Shown piece by piece: positions 39,181 to 52,192 of a DNA stretch of 64,000 bases. How positions within the stretch are numbered: the first letter of the stretch is position 1; each line of letters starts with the position of its first letter. This DNA is from Citrus sinensis. Its lineage: Eukaryota > Streptophyta > Magnoliopsida > Sapindales > Rutaceae. Position numbers and translations under genes: made by a program. The notes under the pieces were generated by a model. It did not search any database. It saw only the letters and a list, made by a program, of their open reading frames with translations, and had not been told where the DNA came from. Location: NCBI RefSeq assembly GCF_022201045.2, contig NC_068561.1:21702501-21766500 (forward strand), written 5' to 3'.

Positions 39181-42100
39181 AATGTTCACTCCTTTTCCCG
39201 TTAAAGAAGTTAACTTTAAACATAAACATTTTTATCTTACAATGTTTTTCATTATCTTTTTCATTCGGAAAGTATTTTACTAAATAGTTTGTCTGGTGTA
39301 GGGGTAAATTTCTCATACAATATGTAATTTAATGGAAGTAGAGGGTTTATTTGGGGGTAAAATTGTCTAATTAAGGCAGTCAATGGCCACGACGTCTGAA
39401 GTTGTTCAGGTGGAACGAAAATACGTGAACGAATTTTTTTTTTTTAAAAAAACAATAGCTTATGTGGTGATGTGGGCTTGACACCTCTGGGAGTATGTCA
39501 AATGTCGATTAGCTTGTGAGCGTCGATTTTGGGGTTAGTTTGATATGGGGTGCGTCATTAAGAAGTATGATGATATGTTCAGGAGCACTGACCTGTGTTT
39601 ATTGTTTTTGCGGTTATCTTTAACTTCAAGTTGTATTTACTTGGTTTATAGTAACGTTATTAATGTCCGCTTTCCAGTGGTTCAATGATGCGTGATCTAC
39701 CATTTTTGAGTTGGTGATTTTTATGAGATTTATTGTGAGAGTTTATCATTATGGTTGTCACCAATTTAGTGAATATTGGAAATTATTTTTAAAAAATTGT
39801 TCAAGTTTTAAAATACGTAAATTTTTAAATGAAAGATGTGAAAGTACTTTTTTTCTTTTATATATGCATGTATATTTCGGAATATGACATGATAGTTTTA
39901 TACGATACATAAATATAACAAATTTTGTGTATAAAATCGTTGCGAGTTTTTGTTGGTGATGATTATAAATTGTTGTGACTTTTAAACAAATATGATGCAT
40001 AAAATAATATGACGTAAAGACTTAAATAATATGGTGAATTATTTGGGGAAACTTATAAAATTATGATTATATAAAAAAAATTTTATTTTTTTATTTTATG
40101 GCTTGCACTCGTATAGGATCTGAATAATTTTTATTATATTTTTATTTTTATAATTAATTTATAATAAAAATTCAGATAATAAGAGAATCGTAATCGCGGA
40201 GTAACGAACCGCATATTTTTAAGCTCAAAAGAAATTTCCCGCCCGGATGTCGTGAGATTGAAGTTAGTTATAGAAGTTTGTACTTTCAAATAAAAACGCT
40301 TTCACGAATAACTAACTTTTGAAATTGGCTCTGTGATAGAATAGAATAAATGAAAGAAACATAAGGTTGATGGCCCCACATGATAGTAACGGAAATGAAT
40401 TTTATTATATAATATTAAACAAAAATCAAGACTCAGCGTTGAAGTCTTCGCAACCCAAAGGTGTATTTGCAACAAGCCAACAACACATCCAAGCCAGCAC
40501 GTCTCATGCAAAAAGGTCCTGCGTATCCCGTTGAAATGTTCAACATCACACGCATCTGTACGTCGTGAATCCAAACGGCTGCTTATTTTATATCTGTTGG
40601 ATTTGACCCTACTGACCTGCAATTCACCGCTATCTCGGCACGTGACTTACGATTTTAGAGGGATTCTTATCTCACTTCTAGTTCTGCTGCTTTTTCTAAC
40701 AGAGCCATGATACAGTCACCGAGGAGATGAAGCACTGTTTGATATTTTCTGATTCATCATTCGACAAGTGGAAAGCGTACGGATATCAACTTTTTTGTTG
40801 CTATCTGACACGCAGCTTTCCCCTTCTCACATGTCGTTTTCCTCTGTGTCACGAGTGCGGAGTCCCTTCCAAAACGGTGCGCTTTAGTGCGTCCACTTCA
40901 ATTTTTTATAGGGTAAGCTGATTCTGCTGGGGTTTAATTTATTTTTTTCGAAGTTAGTTATAGTAAAATTAATATAGATAACATCAAATGGTGAAAATGG
41001 GAAAAATAGGAGAAATTAATTGTAACACTGCTTGTACGATAAAGAGGCTGTAGTGTTATGTGATTTGATTTTTCTTTTTTAATGATTTCATTGAGAAAAG
41101 GCAAAAGAGTATTTGCATAAAGAGAGGGGTAAAAAAGACAAATTGAATTAGAGTATGAGGTCGAGTTATGGTTGTTATTTACAGTTATTATTGTTGATAG
41201 AAAATTTCTACAATCGCGAAGCATAAAATTGGGTACGAGGTTGCGTGATCAGTATATTTGTTAAACCTCGATAAATGTGTTTATTTGATAATTAATATGA
41301 AGTCAAGAGAGTAAAGACATCGTGGTTGACTTAGAACTTGTACTAATAGTTTTACAATATTGCTACGTTAGTTAAAATATAAATACATATTTTAGTTGTA
41401 TAAGTGTAAAACGTTACTCTTACTTTTATTTTGTAATGAGAGCAATATAATTTTAAAAAATGATAACAAGATTTTAATGTACTCATTTAAGTTCAAGTTT
41501 TTGAACTAGAATTTCTTAAACACGTACATAGATGGTATTTTATATTATTAGTTTAGAAAGAAGTTATACTTAAATTTGTGAGGAATTAATTTGGCTTTGA
41601 CTTAAAATTTACTTTTCAAGAAGCTTCCATCATCTCTTCATTATAGATTAAGATCTTCTTAGAACAAAACTCAAGCTCAAAATGTATTTGTCTTATTCTA
41701 TGAGAGATGGGTGGACAAGGATTGCTTGTGTACGAAAGAATCGCACTATTTTTATTATTAGGATAAATATTTATATAGTTCTTATAATTTAATTTAAGTT
41801 CGGTTTAGTCTTTATATTTTTAAAAATATTTAAAAATATTTTTATAGTTAAATATCTTATATTCTTATCCTTATTTTTTCTTCTTTTTATGATAGGAGTG
41901 TCATATATTTAACATTAAAGACACTCAACTCAAAATATAAAAATTAAACAAATATTTACCCTTATTATTATTTTATTGATAGCCGCCATTGCCTACAAAA
42001 TAAAGGAGGTTCCAATACGTAACAATATTTATATATTTTCTTCTAGAGAAACATGAATCGAGTAAAGTATAAGATCGATGGTCCACGAGATAATGGAATG

Positions 42101-43560
42101 TAGTGCGAGTCACAGAGTTGCGCGTGAAAAAGTAATAATCCGTTTGTTCCTCATCTATTATGATAAACGTGGTATGTATATGTAACGCATGAAAAGGCTC
42201 ACGCTAGTTGGGCATCATTTCTTTCTCATTTTAACCTCGTGAATGAAAGAAAGGAAGTGGTTACGAGATGGGACAATTAATATATTTTATTTAAAAGTTG
42301 ACTTGACCAAGTCATAATGTAGTCTACACTATTTCTTTCTTTCTTTTTTTTAGAATCCTAATTTTATATTTAATTTATCTCCGACAATAAAACTATGGTA
42401 AATTTACTAAACAATAATCAGAATCAGTAGGAATTAGAGTGGGTTGGAATAAAAGATTTGAATTAAAATAAGTTGTTTAATACTTAAATTGTAGGAATTA
42501 GAATCAAAATGAATAAGATAATCATTAATGTTTTTACTTTGTCTTGAAATCATAATCGAAGTGAGTTAAATTGTTACAAATTATTAGAAAGTCCTTAATT
42601 AACTATGTCGTAATTCTTATTTTATATTTAATTATTATTATTATTTATTCAAAAATTATTTTTTTTTAAAAAGTAAGCACTTAGCATTTTAATGGTTGAT
42701 GTGATGCAGTGATTAAAATCATTGTAGAACTATGTTGTATTGGATATCCAATTATTATAAGAAATTAAAATAACACACCTAGGACTAGGAGTAGGAGTGT
42801 ATATTCCCTTTTTATCCTTTTTTTGGAAGCTTTGGGGTAACTTTGGCACTGATATTGAGGGTTTAAAAAGTCAACTCACTTTTATTATTTGGATCTTATT
42901 ACGATACAACCTTACAATTGTTATCAGTAAGACATGTAATCTTTGTTAAATTCTATTTTTATGTTATCAGTAACAAATGTTGGGTTAGATGTACGGTACC
43001 TTAAACAATTTCCTTATTATTTTATTAAAATCATATTTATAAAATAATACTATATCAACTTTTAATTTACAACTAGAACTTTACATAGCACGAGACAATA
43101 GTTTGAAATCCCCACTAAAATACAATGAATGGTGCGAGATCTTATGCGACTGCCATATAAGTGGGAGAGATTCATGTGATCACGTGTTTATTATGGATTA
43201 GGACCCTCTCTCAGTGTTTTTCTCTCTTACTCTCTCCAATTTAATAGAAAAAGTTACTTTAATTGTAAATAAAATAAATAAAGTTGGCTTAATTGTCAAC
43301 ATCAAAATTTAAACTTATACCCAAAAATCAAGTATTCTAATAATATTTCCTAAATTTTAATAAAATCTATTTATTTTATAAATTATTTTGAGAATATATT
43401 ATTAGCTTTTATTTATTAAATATTTGATTTATTTTATTGAATGTATTAGATCAGATGAGGATGAAAAAATACATCAATGAAAAGTTAGTTCGATAAGTCG
43501 ATAAGTTTAGTGAATTATTTTTTTATACTAGAATATCATAAGTCTAGAAAATCAGCTAAA
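39181..43560. other. AT-rich intergenic DNA
   Basis: I found no gene in this 4.4-kb stretch. Around 40200-40930 the sequence is less AT-rich and has short frames on both strands, none with recognisable content. The remainder is low-complexity AT-rich DNA. Confidence 0.55.
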
Positions 43561-43570
43561 CTCATCATTC

Positions 43571-43752
43571 TTGAAAATTGAAAGAAAAGCCCCTCGATAG
43601 AAGCGAGGAAAAAAGAAAGGAAAGGGGCTAGGAGCTACACATTGATTTGTTTTTCGCAAGTTTTGTTGAACCGTATGCATCAAAAGATGCCTGTACGGCT
43701 CCGAAAGGATACTGTTTTATCCTAATCAACCGACTTTATTGAGAAAGATTAC
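43571..43752 (+). pseudogene. clpP: Nuclear copy of plastid clpP (intron 1 end and exon 2 start)
   Basis: At 43668-43701 the sequence folds as a group II intron domain V: CCGTA pairs with TACGG, then GCATC pairs with GATGC, with an AAAA loop and a 3' bulge. About 26 bp later, 43728-43752 reads Asn-Arg-Leu-Tyr-stop-Glu-Arg-Leu, the start of plastid clpP exon 2 (NRLYRERL) with CGA changed to TGA. Similarity stops abruptly after 43752. The C-to-T change at a CpG is the usual decay of methylated plastid inserts. The left edge is uncertain. It is non-functional. Confidence 0.75.
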
Positions 43753-44335
43753 ACATGAAAAACATTATACAGTCTCACACAATTTTTTCTCGAGACAATT
43801 TGAGAACTGAGACAGACAGGGATTGGATTTGGGCCAATTCTCTTAAACCCATACACACACAATCCTTGATCCTTACCAAACCCGCACTTGTCTAATTTTT
43901 TAAAGAAACTATAGGATTAGTTGAATTGAAAAAGAAGTTTGTCAAATTAATTCATATGCAATATGGTTTCAGTGTGAGACGACTAATTATCAAGGACACC
44001 AATTGAAATTCGAAGCAAGTTAACTGAATAAACAAAGGTAACAAATTAAAGAACGAGCAATCATTTTTACCTTTCGCCGCCACCATAAGGTTAAATAAGA
44101 GAGTCCAATTTAATTATTTACGGCAAGTGAGCTTGTACAAATACAAAATTACAATTACCTCGGTTTCTGTCTGTCACCGGCATCGGTATGTAAAAAGTAA
44201 AAAGTTGATGCATAGAGTACATGATGCACGTTTTGAAGGCTCAGCTTTCAAGGATGAAGTGTTGTGACTTGTGAGTACACGCATCATTTTGATTCATGGA
44301 CTCTCCCCATTAAAATCTTTTACTAGTATATGTAA
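43753..44335. other. Intergenic DNA
   Basis: No gene, RNA or repeat structure that I can support lies here. It separates the plastid-derived fragment from MITE copy 3. Confidence 0.5.
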
Positions 44336-44349
44336 CAAGATCAGGTTAT

Positions 44350-44447
44350 GGTGCAACTACATTCAGCCGTTGGATGTACTTAGATTGGTGGGGTTTACTG
44401 ACATCCAACGACTGGATGTAATTATGACACGGTACCACAGTTGCAAC
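44350..44447. mobile_element. MITE copy 3, internally deleted
   Basis: This is a third member of the palindromic family at 7142 and 45289. The right arm (44402-44447) is nearly full length. The left arm (44350-44376) keeps GGTGCAAC and the CAGCCGTTGGATG end but lacks about 19 bp between them. Outer ends and target duplication are not clear. It lies less than 1 kb from copy 2. Confidence 0.75.
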
Positions 44448-45279
44448 ACAAGTTTCTCCTATGGAACAAAGAGTAAAAAAACAAATAAAATTTTACTCTA
44501 TGTTTTTTCAAACAGTGCATATGAACAATTTTTTTTAAAAACTTAGTTAGGGTCATTTCTAATTTTTTATTTTCACTAAATCTATTTTTAAACATTTCAC
44601 ACATTACATACGAGAATGCGGAATCCTCAATTTAAAAATTGAGTCGAAAATGTTTCCATCACTTATGCTCGTATGTTTAAAATTAACTAAAACTTATTTA
44701 ATGAGTTAAAAATACACAAAATGTGTGGGAAAAATATGATGATGCTTTATAATATCGTTAATATCTCTCGATTCAGTAAAGTTAGATCTAACAAGGTTTA
44801 TATTGAGAGTAGAGCTATTGGAATGTGATGAAGTCCCAAATACCATCTATTTGACACACATAAATCTCCCATTAACATGGGTTGATTTGCAAAAGAGTGT
44901 AGCTATTCAACCCCGCATTTTTATCTCATTGGACCCCATTTTTTTATTACAAATCATAAAACTTTTAATAAAACATTAAAGTGTAAACCAAACATCACCT
45001 CTTTTGCTAAAATGACGGTTCGTTTTAGATTATCCTCTTCATGAAATAATAATATTTGAAATATCCCTAAAATTATTATCGACCTCAATTTATCTCATTA
45101 CGATTAAAAAGCCTAAAAAAACTTTCATCAATGCATCTTCATTTTTCTCCCTTATTTCCCCCTTATTTTATGAGATAAAATCGAGGGGTTAAACAACTTC
45201 AATCAGTGAAGATATACATACCCACATAAGCCCAATAATATAAATGTAGTCCAATCACTTTGCACTTCTAATTTAACCC
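44448..45279. other. AT-rich intergenic DNA
   Basis: Spacer between two MITE copies. No coding or RNA feature is visible. Confidence 0.5.
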
Positions 45280-45288
45280 TTGAAAACT

Positions 45289-45429
45289 GGGAAAATCTGT
45301 GGTGCAACTGTGGTACCGTGCCACAGTTGCATCCAGCCGTTGGATGGTAGTGGATCCCACTCATTTAAGTGCATCCAACGGTTGGATGCAACTGTGGCAC
45401 GGTACCACAGTTGCACCGTAGCCGGACCC
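45289..45429. mobile_element. Palindromic Mutator-type MITE, copy 2
   Basis: A 141-bp element with 46-bp inverted arms, 45301-45346 and 45372-45417, that differ at one position, around a 25-bp spacer. Flanking 9-mers TTGAAAACT (45280-45288) and CTGAAAACT (45430-45438) match at 8 of 9 positions. The ends (GGGAAAATCTG... and ...CCGGACCC) match those of copy 1. The near-perfect palindrome implies a young insertion. Open frames across it are shadows of the palindrome. Confidence 0.88.
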
Positions 45430-45895
45430 CTGAAAACTATCCAACAATCCTTTTCATTTTCATTATTTACGAGTGCCACATAATTGAGATTATAAAATCT
45501 CTTATGATTAAAATAAGATGTTTAGGGTTCGAATCTCACTCATATGGGTGGGAATGAAATTAAGTTTCATTAAGCTAAATAATAATAAATTACATGCATC
45601 TATTCTTGTCTAAAATTACTTGGGCTTCATTTGTTTTAATTTTTCAATAACTATTTTGTTCGGTTTAAATTCTCAAAATATTTGGTAAATACTTGTAGTT
45701 TAATTTTGGTAACACAACTCATTTATTTCTATACTTATTGTTTTTTTGAAAAATAAACTCTAATAATGAAAACAAATAATTTTTAATTAACTACTAGTGG
45801 TATTTATTAAACCCTGATCGACTTTTTTATGGACAACTAAAGCTTCTATTCCACAAGAATTGAAACTTAAAACTCATACCACGTACGACTACGTC

Positions 45896-46440
45896 AAATC
45901 CAACCTTAATTTGTTTACTCAATTTTGTAAATGTAATTTAATTGTTTGGCACGGCTCTCTTTGTTCCTCTTTGGAGCAATCGGCAAGTTAATGCATTTGT
46001 AATGGACTAATGGTACATGCATGTACGCCAAGTGTTTGAACGGTGAACTAAAACATGCCCATCCTGTAAAACGTTAAACGTAGTTGTAAAAGCTACCGTC
46101 CACAGCAATATGATAAGAACGATAAGCCATCATTAATAAAAGAGACGAGAGTTATGAAACAAAACCTTAATTTGTTTAGTCAAAATTTTTACATTTAATG
46201 TGTTTGTTTGGCACGGCTCTCTCTGTTCTTGTTTTGGGGCCACATAGCAGTAAGCAGTAGACAAGTTCATGCACTTGTAATGGTATGTATGCATGCATGC
46301 CAAGTGTTTAAAAAGATGGATACATGTGTCCATCCCGTAAAATGTAAAATGGGGTTAAAACGAAGTGTGTCCACACCAAAACCACACAGCCTATTTTGAT
46401 AAGAACGAGACACCATAAAAAAAAAAGAGGACAGAGATGG
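45896..46440. repeat. Diverged tandem duplication, about 260 bp
   Basis: The block at about 45896-46155 and the block at about 46156-46440 share several anchors in the same order. These are CCTTAATTTGTTTA, TTTGGCACGGCTCTCT, CACTTGTAATGG-like, GCCAAGTGTTT, CCATCC(T/C)GTAAAA and TGATAAGAACGA. Between anchors they diverge by substitutions and indels. No open frame is conserved between the copies. Confidence 0.8.
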
Positions 46441-47411
46441 GGACAAAAGGACAATTTCCTTCACGCTTTCCACCACCTTGACTAGTTTTGTCTCAGCGAA
46501 AATTTCACGCATTTGGTGCCCAAAACAATGAGCTAATTGACAACTTCACTCAACTACCGAGCAACAACACTACTATTTTTTAATTAATATGGCTAAAATA
46601 GTTGGTGGGTAGCTTCGATTTCATTCAACCTTTATCTTAATTAATTTCATAAATGGCCATCATTGATTTTTGATGAAGTAACGTGGATGATCCTGTAGAA
46701 TTCTTGCACTCTAATAATGATTTACACGGTCAGCAAGGGTTCGGTAAGTCATAGGAATTGCGCCAACGCCAATAGGTATTGCAATTATTATGATGGTATT
46801 CTATTCACCATCTTCATTGAGGGCTGCGGGGCAGGCCCACACGTTATTTTGGCTGTGAAATTGCAGTGCACCAAGTTTTCTGCTACATTTTGGCCTTATA
46901 TCAAAATCATGTAACAAAGAAGTTGAAAGTATAGCAAAATAATTTAGACATAACAAAAAAAAAAAGGAAGAAAATTCCAAGTGTAACCAAAAAAAAGAAA
47001 ATTGGTGAGATGTCATTATCAAGGACTTGAGAAGACAGATGGGCCGAAAGCAGATTCAGTGAGGAATCTTGAGGCCCAATGAGCAGCAGTACTGGAAATC
47101 GCCCATAAGCAGAACTGCGGTTCGAAAAGACTGGGAATAGGGTCACCAAGTTCTGAAGAATCATTCACGCAAAAAATAAAATGAAATCCTAAAATGCAGG
47201 AACCCAAGCAAGATTAAAGAAAAATTCCAAGCGTTATATTTTTCTTAACTGTACGAGCAATTGACTGATGTTAAAGTTACAAGGTAAATCAAGTTACAGA
47301 ACTATCCGCTATGACAAAATAGGATGTGACCTATTGTAGCAAATACAAAAGAATAGAAAGCAAACCACAAGGTATCAAGGTAGCCAGCAGAGCTACTGCA
47401 GAATCTTTGTG
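46441..47411. other. FACKEL 3' flank
   Basis: The part adjoining 47412 is expected to be 3' UTR of the sterol reductase gene on the minus strand. Beyond it I see only short frames (for example 46907-47164) without recognisable content. Confidence 0.45.
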
Positions 47412-50400
47412 CTAGTAAAAGTATGGTAATATTCTCCATGGCACAAGTCTACAGTATTCGACCCATATTTCTCTATACTTTGCCGCACATCGAGCTTCAT
47501 CTCTTCTTTCTCTCCATATTAGTAGAATTACAAGATAAATTGGATAAAAGTATGGAACCAGTGAACTGCAAAAATAATTTTACTCTCGTAATGGAAATTG
47601 TCTGCATGTGGAATTTGGAATGATGTATTATAAATGCGGAGTAGTAAGAACTTGAAAAATACCTTGTTCCACAAGGTAAACTGAAGGAGAGTGCCAGCAA
47701 TAAGTCCCCAAGGTAATTACAATGCCTTGCCATCCCCCTTCAACACAATAATCACAATGTCATGAACTTTCATGAAATGAGGCATCAAAAACAGCATCAA
47801 GAACATGGACTGTACCAGCATCCAAGAGATAAGTTTCCCATATTAATAAAGGAAATATATAACAAACATTGAGATTTAACCAAGAGCAGACTTGAGTAAA
47901 ATAAATAACATTATATCAAGTATTCCAACTACATCAACTCTTTGTATTTCATTCCTCCCATTTCTGAAACCTGTTTAGACCTTGTCAATTTGAAAATTAC
48001 CATTTAATCACTACCATCAGACTATTTCTCCAAATATAGTCTCTAGAATAGAACCTAATATTAAAAATATATGCAGTAATAAAATGAAAAAATAAATTAT
48101 AATGAATATGATGGAAACCTTACCAATAACCAGAAGCAAGCAACTTGCCCCCAATAACCTTTGGGGGCTTACCCCATATATGAGTTTTTGGATTCTTTTT
48201 AAACACATGCTTTTGCTTATTTGCTCCTCTGAATACCATATATCTGCTCAGTTTAAGTGTTAAACTGCTGCATTAGCATAAGTTCCAAAACAAGTCAATA
48301 TAGTACAAACTATGCATCAATTGAAGTTACCCAATTAGAAAAATTATGCAATTAGCTATAACAGTTGCAGTCGGTAGCTCCACCTGGTTATGCAAAAGCC
48401 ACCAGCCCTGTAATGCATACAAAGATGATAAATATTAATATTTACAAGTTAAAAAAATATCATATGGTGTTATCAGTAGATACATATATTGTGTGGTGCT
48501 ACATTGCTTAAATTATGCATGCGGACAAGAACCATTCATGCTTCTTCAGGATTGACCATTGTTAGTTTTGCCTAAGAAGCGACAGACTACTTTAACTGAA
48601 CAAAGAGGCATCAAGCTAAGGACATTTTAAAAAAGACAAAAGAAGCTTCCCTGGAGACACTGGATCTCAATCAATGTCGGCTGGTCAGACAAGGTTTAGA
48701 TTCACCATGTAAGGTGACCATGACTGATGAGTTCTATTAGAAAATGAGGATGAGAACCCCCCAATGCTCACGGCTTAAACATCAAGAAAAGTAAGGGGCT
48801 ATTTTGGCCCAAAACTTGGTACCAACATATACGTTGGATTTCCCTTTGAGATAAATAGTTTGACAAATGTGACTTGAGCAAGCGTATGAATAGAAACGTG
48901 TAATGACTGTTGTAAAAGATAATTTTAAAATGATAGGTTAAAAATACAATATTTTTGTGCTCTAGTTCATGATAACGTGCCTGGATGCTGAAAGTGAAAG
49001 GAATCCAAACTAGATCTCCAAAGACCAACATGAAGCCTAATCTCTCAGCAATTATGTCCCACCTGTCAAAGACAACCACATACAACAAGGGCTTCAGGTT
49101 TGTAAAAAATTCATGCATAAATGACCAGATTAACAATTTCTGAATCGCCCAATAAAACAAAAGAGAGAAGAAAACAGAAAGAGAGAATTTACTGGGTCAT
49201 AATTGCAGATATTATATATGTATACACAACTACAGGTATATTGAAAAAACAAATGCCCTGCCAGGGCAAGAAATGAACGCAAATACAAACAGGATGTGAA
49301 CCATTGGTCTCAACAGGTATGCTGGCAAATCTCATATCTTGACCAGATTACACAGAATTCTTCAAATTTAAACCAAACACAAGGACAAAGAAGCCAAGCA
49401 TTTATGTACTTGAGCTTCAATATGAGTTCAGACATTAAATTTGAATTTAAGTTGAGTTTCTTGGAGTAGCTAACTTGCTTCGCCAAAAAGAATAAACCTT
49501 TAAAATTTTACAGTATTTCAGACAGAATAAATATTGTGTTTAAAATGTAATGTGAATGGTCATACAGGTAAGCTTAGCTCATCTTTATGGTCACCAACAG
49601 ACTTCCAAGTCTAGATCACAGCTTTTAAACTATAACCCTTTTCAGCCATGTTTTTGCTTGACTCCCTGCTCCCCAATCAGTCAGTTGTCTATTTTTGCTT
49701 ATAATCAATTATCAAGCTCGTGCATAGCATATAATACAACAATTAGAAGAAGAAAGCGCAATACTTAATGATGAATATAATAGTCAAAGATACTTCTTCG
49801 AAGACATGAAACTACAGTTCCGAATATCCAAATGCTCACACAAAAACAATTAAGCATTGCACTTACGTGAAGGTCATATACTCCTCATAAATAAAATAGT
49901 CCAGAATGTACGCCTGAGAAAGTGGGGGAAAGAGTGAATATAAGCAGAAAAGTACATAGAAACTGCAAATGACATGAAGACTCCTGAAAAGTAATAGCAT
50001 ATGACTTAGCCTCAACAGATTACCTCACAAAATAGTTGGTAGAGGATCATTGATCGGCTTAAAGTGCCATCTTGAATACTTTTTGCCAGAACTGATAAGT
50101 TGATAAGTAGCCATCCCATCATTCCAGCTCTAACAAAGAAAAACCTACAGGGAATAAATATATCATCATTAGAATTGGCATGTTCACCACAGCATGTCCA
50201 AATCTTTTTACTCTTATCAATCTAATAAATTCAGAGATCTGAAGTTACTGTGAACAGTACTGATTGAAAACCAAATAATTTCAGCCATCCTAATTATGAT
50301 TAGGTACTATGAAATATTTCATCTATGAAAGCAAAAATGTTGAATAGCAAATCCCTGCACCGCACAAAAAACATAACCCTCTAGTTTAAGTTTGAGAATG

Positions 50401-52192
50401 ATAATTCAGGTATTGTAAAAGAGAATGTTAACATAACTCCTCAAAAGTAAGGCTAATAAGATTTTTATTTTTTATTTTTTAATACAAAAACTACACAAGC
50501 AACCACAGAAATTCAAAGATGGTCTTACATACTTGAGATCAATGGCCATAAATTGAGGATTCAGCTGTATGCCAAACCACCTAAAGATTACACACAAGAT
50601 AGAAGTATCAGGATAATTTGACCAAAGCATGTTAAAACTGAACAAAATGGAAAGGAAGTGTACAACGCTGACACTGAATTTCCACTTCAAAGCTAACAAA
50701 TCTGAAATTCAGTAAAAGAAGTGTTCTTTTGTGAAAATAAATTCAATGGTTACTTCTCTAAAAATAGAATCGAGAAATGGTTTAATAAAGCACCAAGGTG
50801 CATTAGGAAATTTTTTGGAAGTACCAGTCATGCATTAGATTTCCTGTGACATGAGGCTTTAATGAAGAACTCTTATTGCGTGACCTGCAACCAGCAACAT
50901 AGAGTGCCGATGTTACCTGGCATGAAGCAGAAGGGAAAATGGAAGAGCAAATCAGAAAATAATGAGTTAATAAGCCAATAATAAATTGGGCGCTAACAAC
51001 TAAGGAGGTGATTAATGATATTAGTACAGTGCTCAGATATATGACCAACACAATTGCAATCAGAACTTAATTTTGTGCCCACAATATTGAGCTTGTACTG
51101 AAGTATGAAATGGAAGTCAATTTACCACCAAAACAAATATTACTGAAAAAACGAAAAACCCTGTAATTTGAAAGCAGAAAGTGACAGTTCTATATTGCAT
51201 TAGATAATCTGGTTAGTCAAAAAGGTTTGACTCTGTGATCAACTAAAAAGCAGATGAGCACGGATGTGAAAATTTTTATTTCAAATACTTTTTGTGGAAA
51301 CCATTTTTCTACAAGTCTCTAAAGTAACCAGAAGAGACGTTTGTTAATTTAAAGTGCAAGAAGTAGATTCGTTCATTCAACCACTGCAAAACAGAACCAT
51401 ATGCAAGAAAATAAAAATAAATTCAAGTAGCAAAAGATGTAACAGTATATCTTACAAGAACACTGAATATAAAAGTTGTCGATAGCAGCTCAAATCCTCT
51501 ATCTGATATCACCTACAAACATCGTAACATCAGAAGGCATGTGCACATTCACAAGATAAAAGCGCCTAAAATTCATCATTTTTCAAAGATGCAACTATTG
51601 CACCTTTGGGCTTTCAATTATAGGCTTTGGGTTCACCTAAATATTCAAATCAAATCATTCTAAATTCATTAACAAATCGAAATTAGAGGAGAGCAAAACT
51701 GCGTTTCAGATACTAATGATGAGTATGTTGAAGCAATGCAGTAATTACAGGCAGGTAAACAAAAGATCATAAAGTAGAGGATACATACAGTGGCTGATAT
51801 GAAATTCATATAGGCTCCAAAACCAAGAAGCGCAACCAACAGTGTAAGTGCAAACAAACCTATTGAAGTAAAAGCAATTAACAAACATCAGAAACACAAC
51901 ACATAATTCTGTAACAAGTTGAAATAGCTAACTAACAGACCATTGCAAAGGTAATGAAGTCGAGTGCCGTCTTGTAATACAGCGCCAGGAACAACTTTGC
52001 CGGGTAAAATAGATCCAGCAATTGCCAAGTAGGTTAAGAATGTGATCAATATAGCAGCCTGATATATGAACAGCAACAATTGAGTGCAAATGCAAACGGT
52101 ATTGACATAAAAGTAAAGAGGGGTTAATTTAAACAAGTACTAACGGAGTCTACTGAAGGAATTATAGCGTGTAAAAGAAAACCCAGATCCAT
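47412..52192 (-). CDS. FK: Delta(14)-sterol reductase FACKEL
   Basis: Thirteen exons: 52145-52192, 51941-52058, 51789-51859, 51456-51512, 50825-50916, 50533-50580, 50024-50144, 49867-49913, 48981-49062, 48331-48407, 48124-48243, 47663-47737, 47412-47565. They sum to 369 aa, the length of Arabidopsis FK. It reduces the C14 double bond of 4-alpha-methyl sterol intermediates in the ER membrane, upstream of brassinosteroids and membrane sterols. Seen: a polytopic hydrophobic protein with the ERG4/ERG24 signatures LGFMLVFGDLVWIPF and RHCNYLGDLLLALSF, and a C-terminus ending LVPWRILPYFY. The intron after SIQ (48408-48980) starts with GC rather than GT; all others are GT-AG. It stands head to head with the HD2 gene. 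Confidence 0.95.

Noticed and set aside
45273..45483. Open frames on both strands across 45300-45430
   Set aside because: They are created by the 46-bp palindrome of the MITE and mirror each other.
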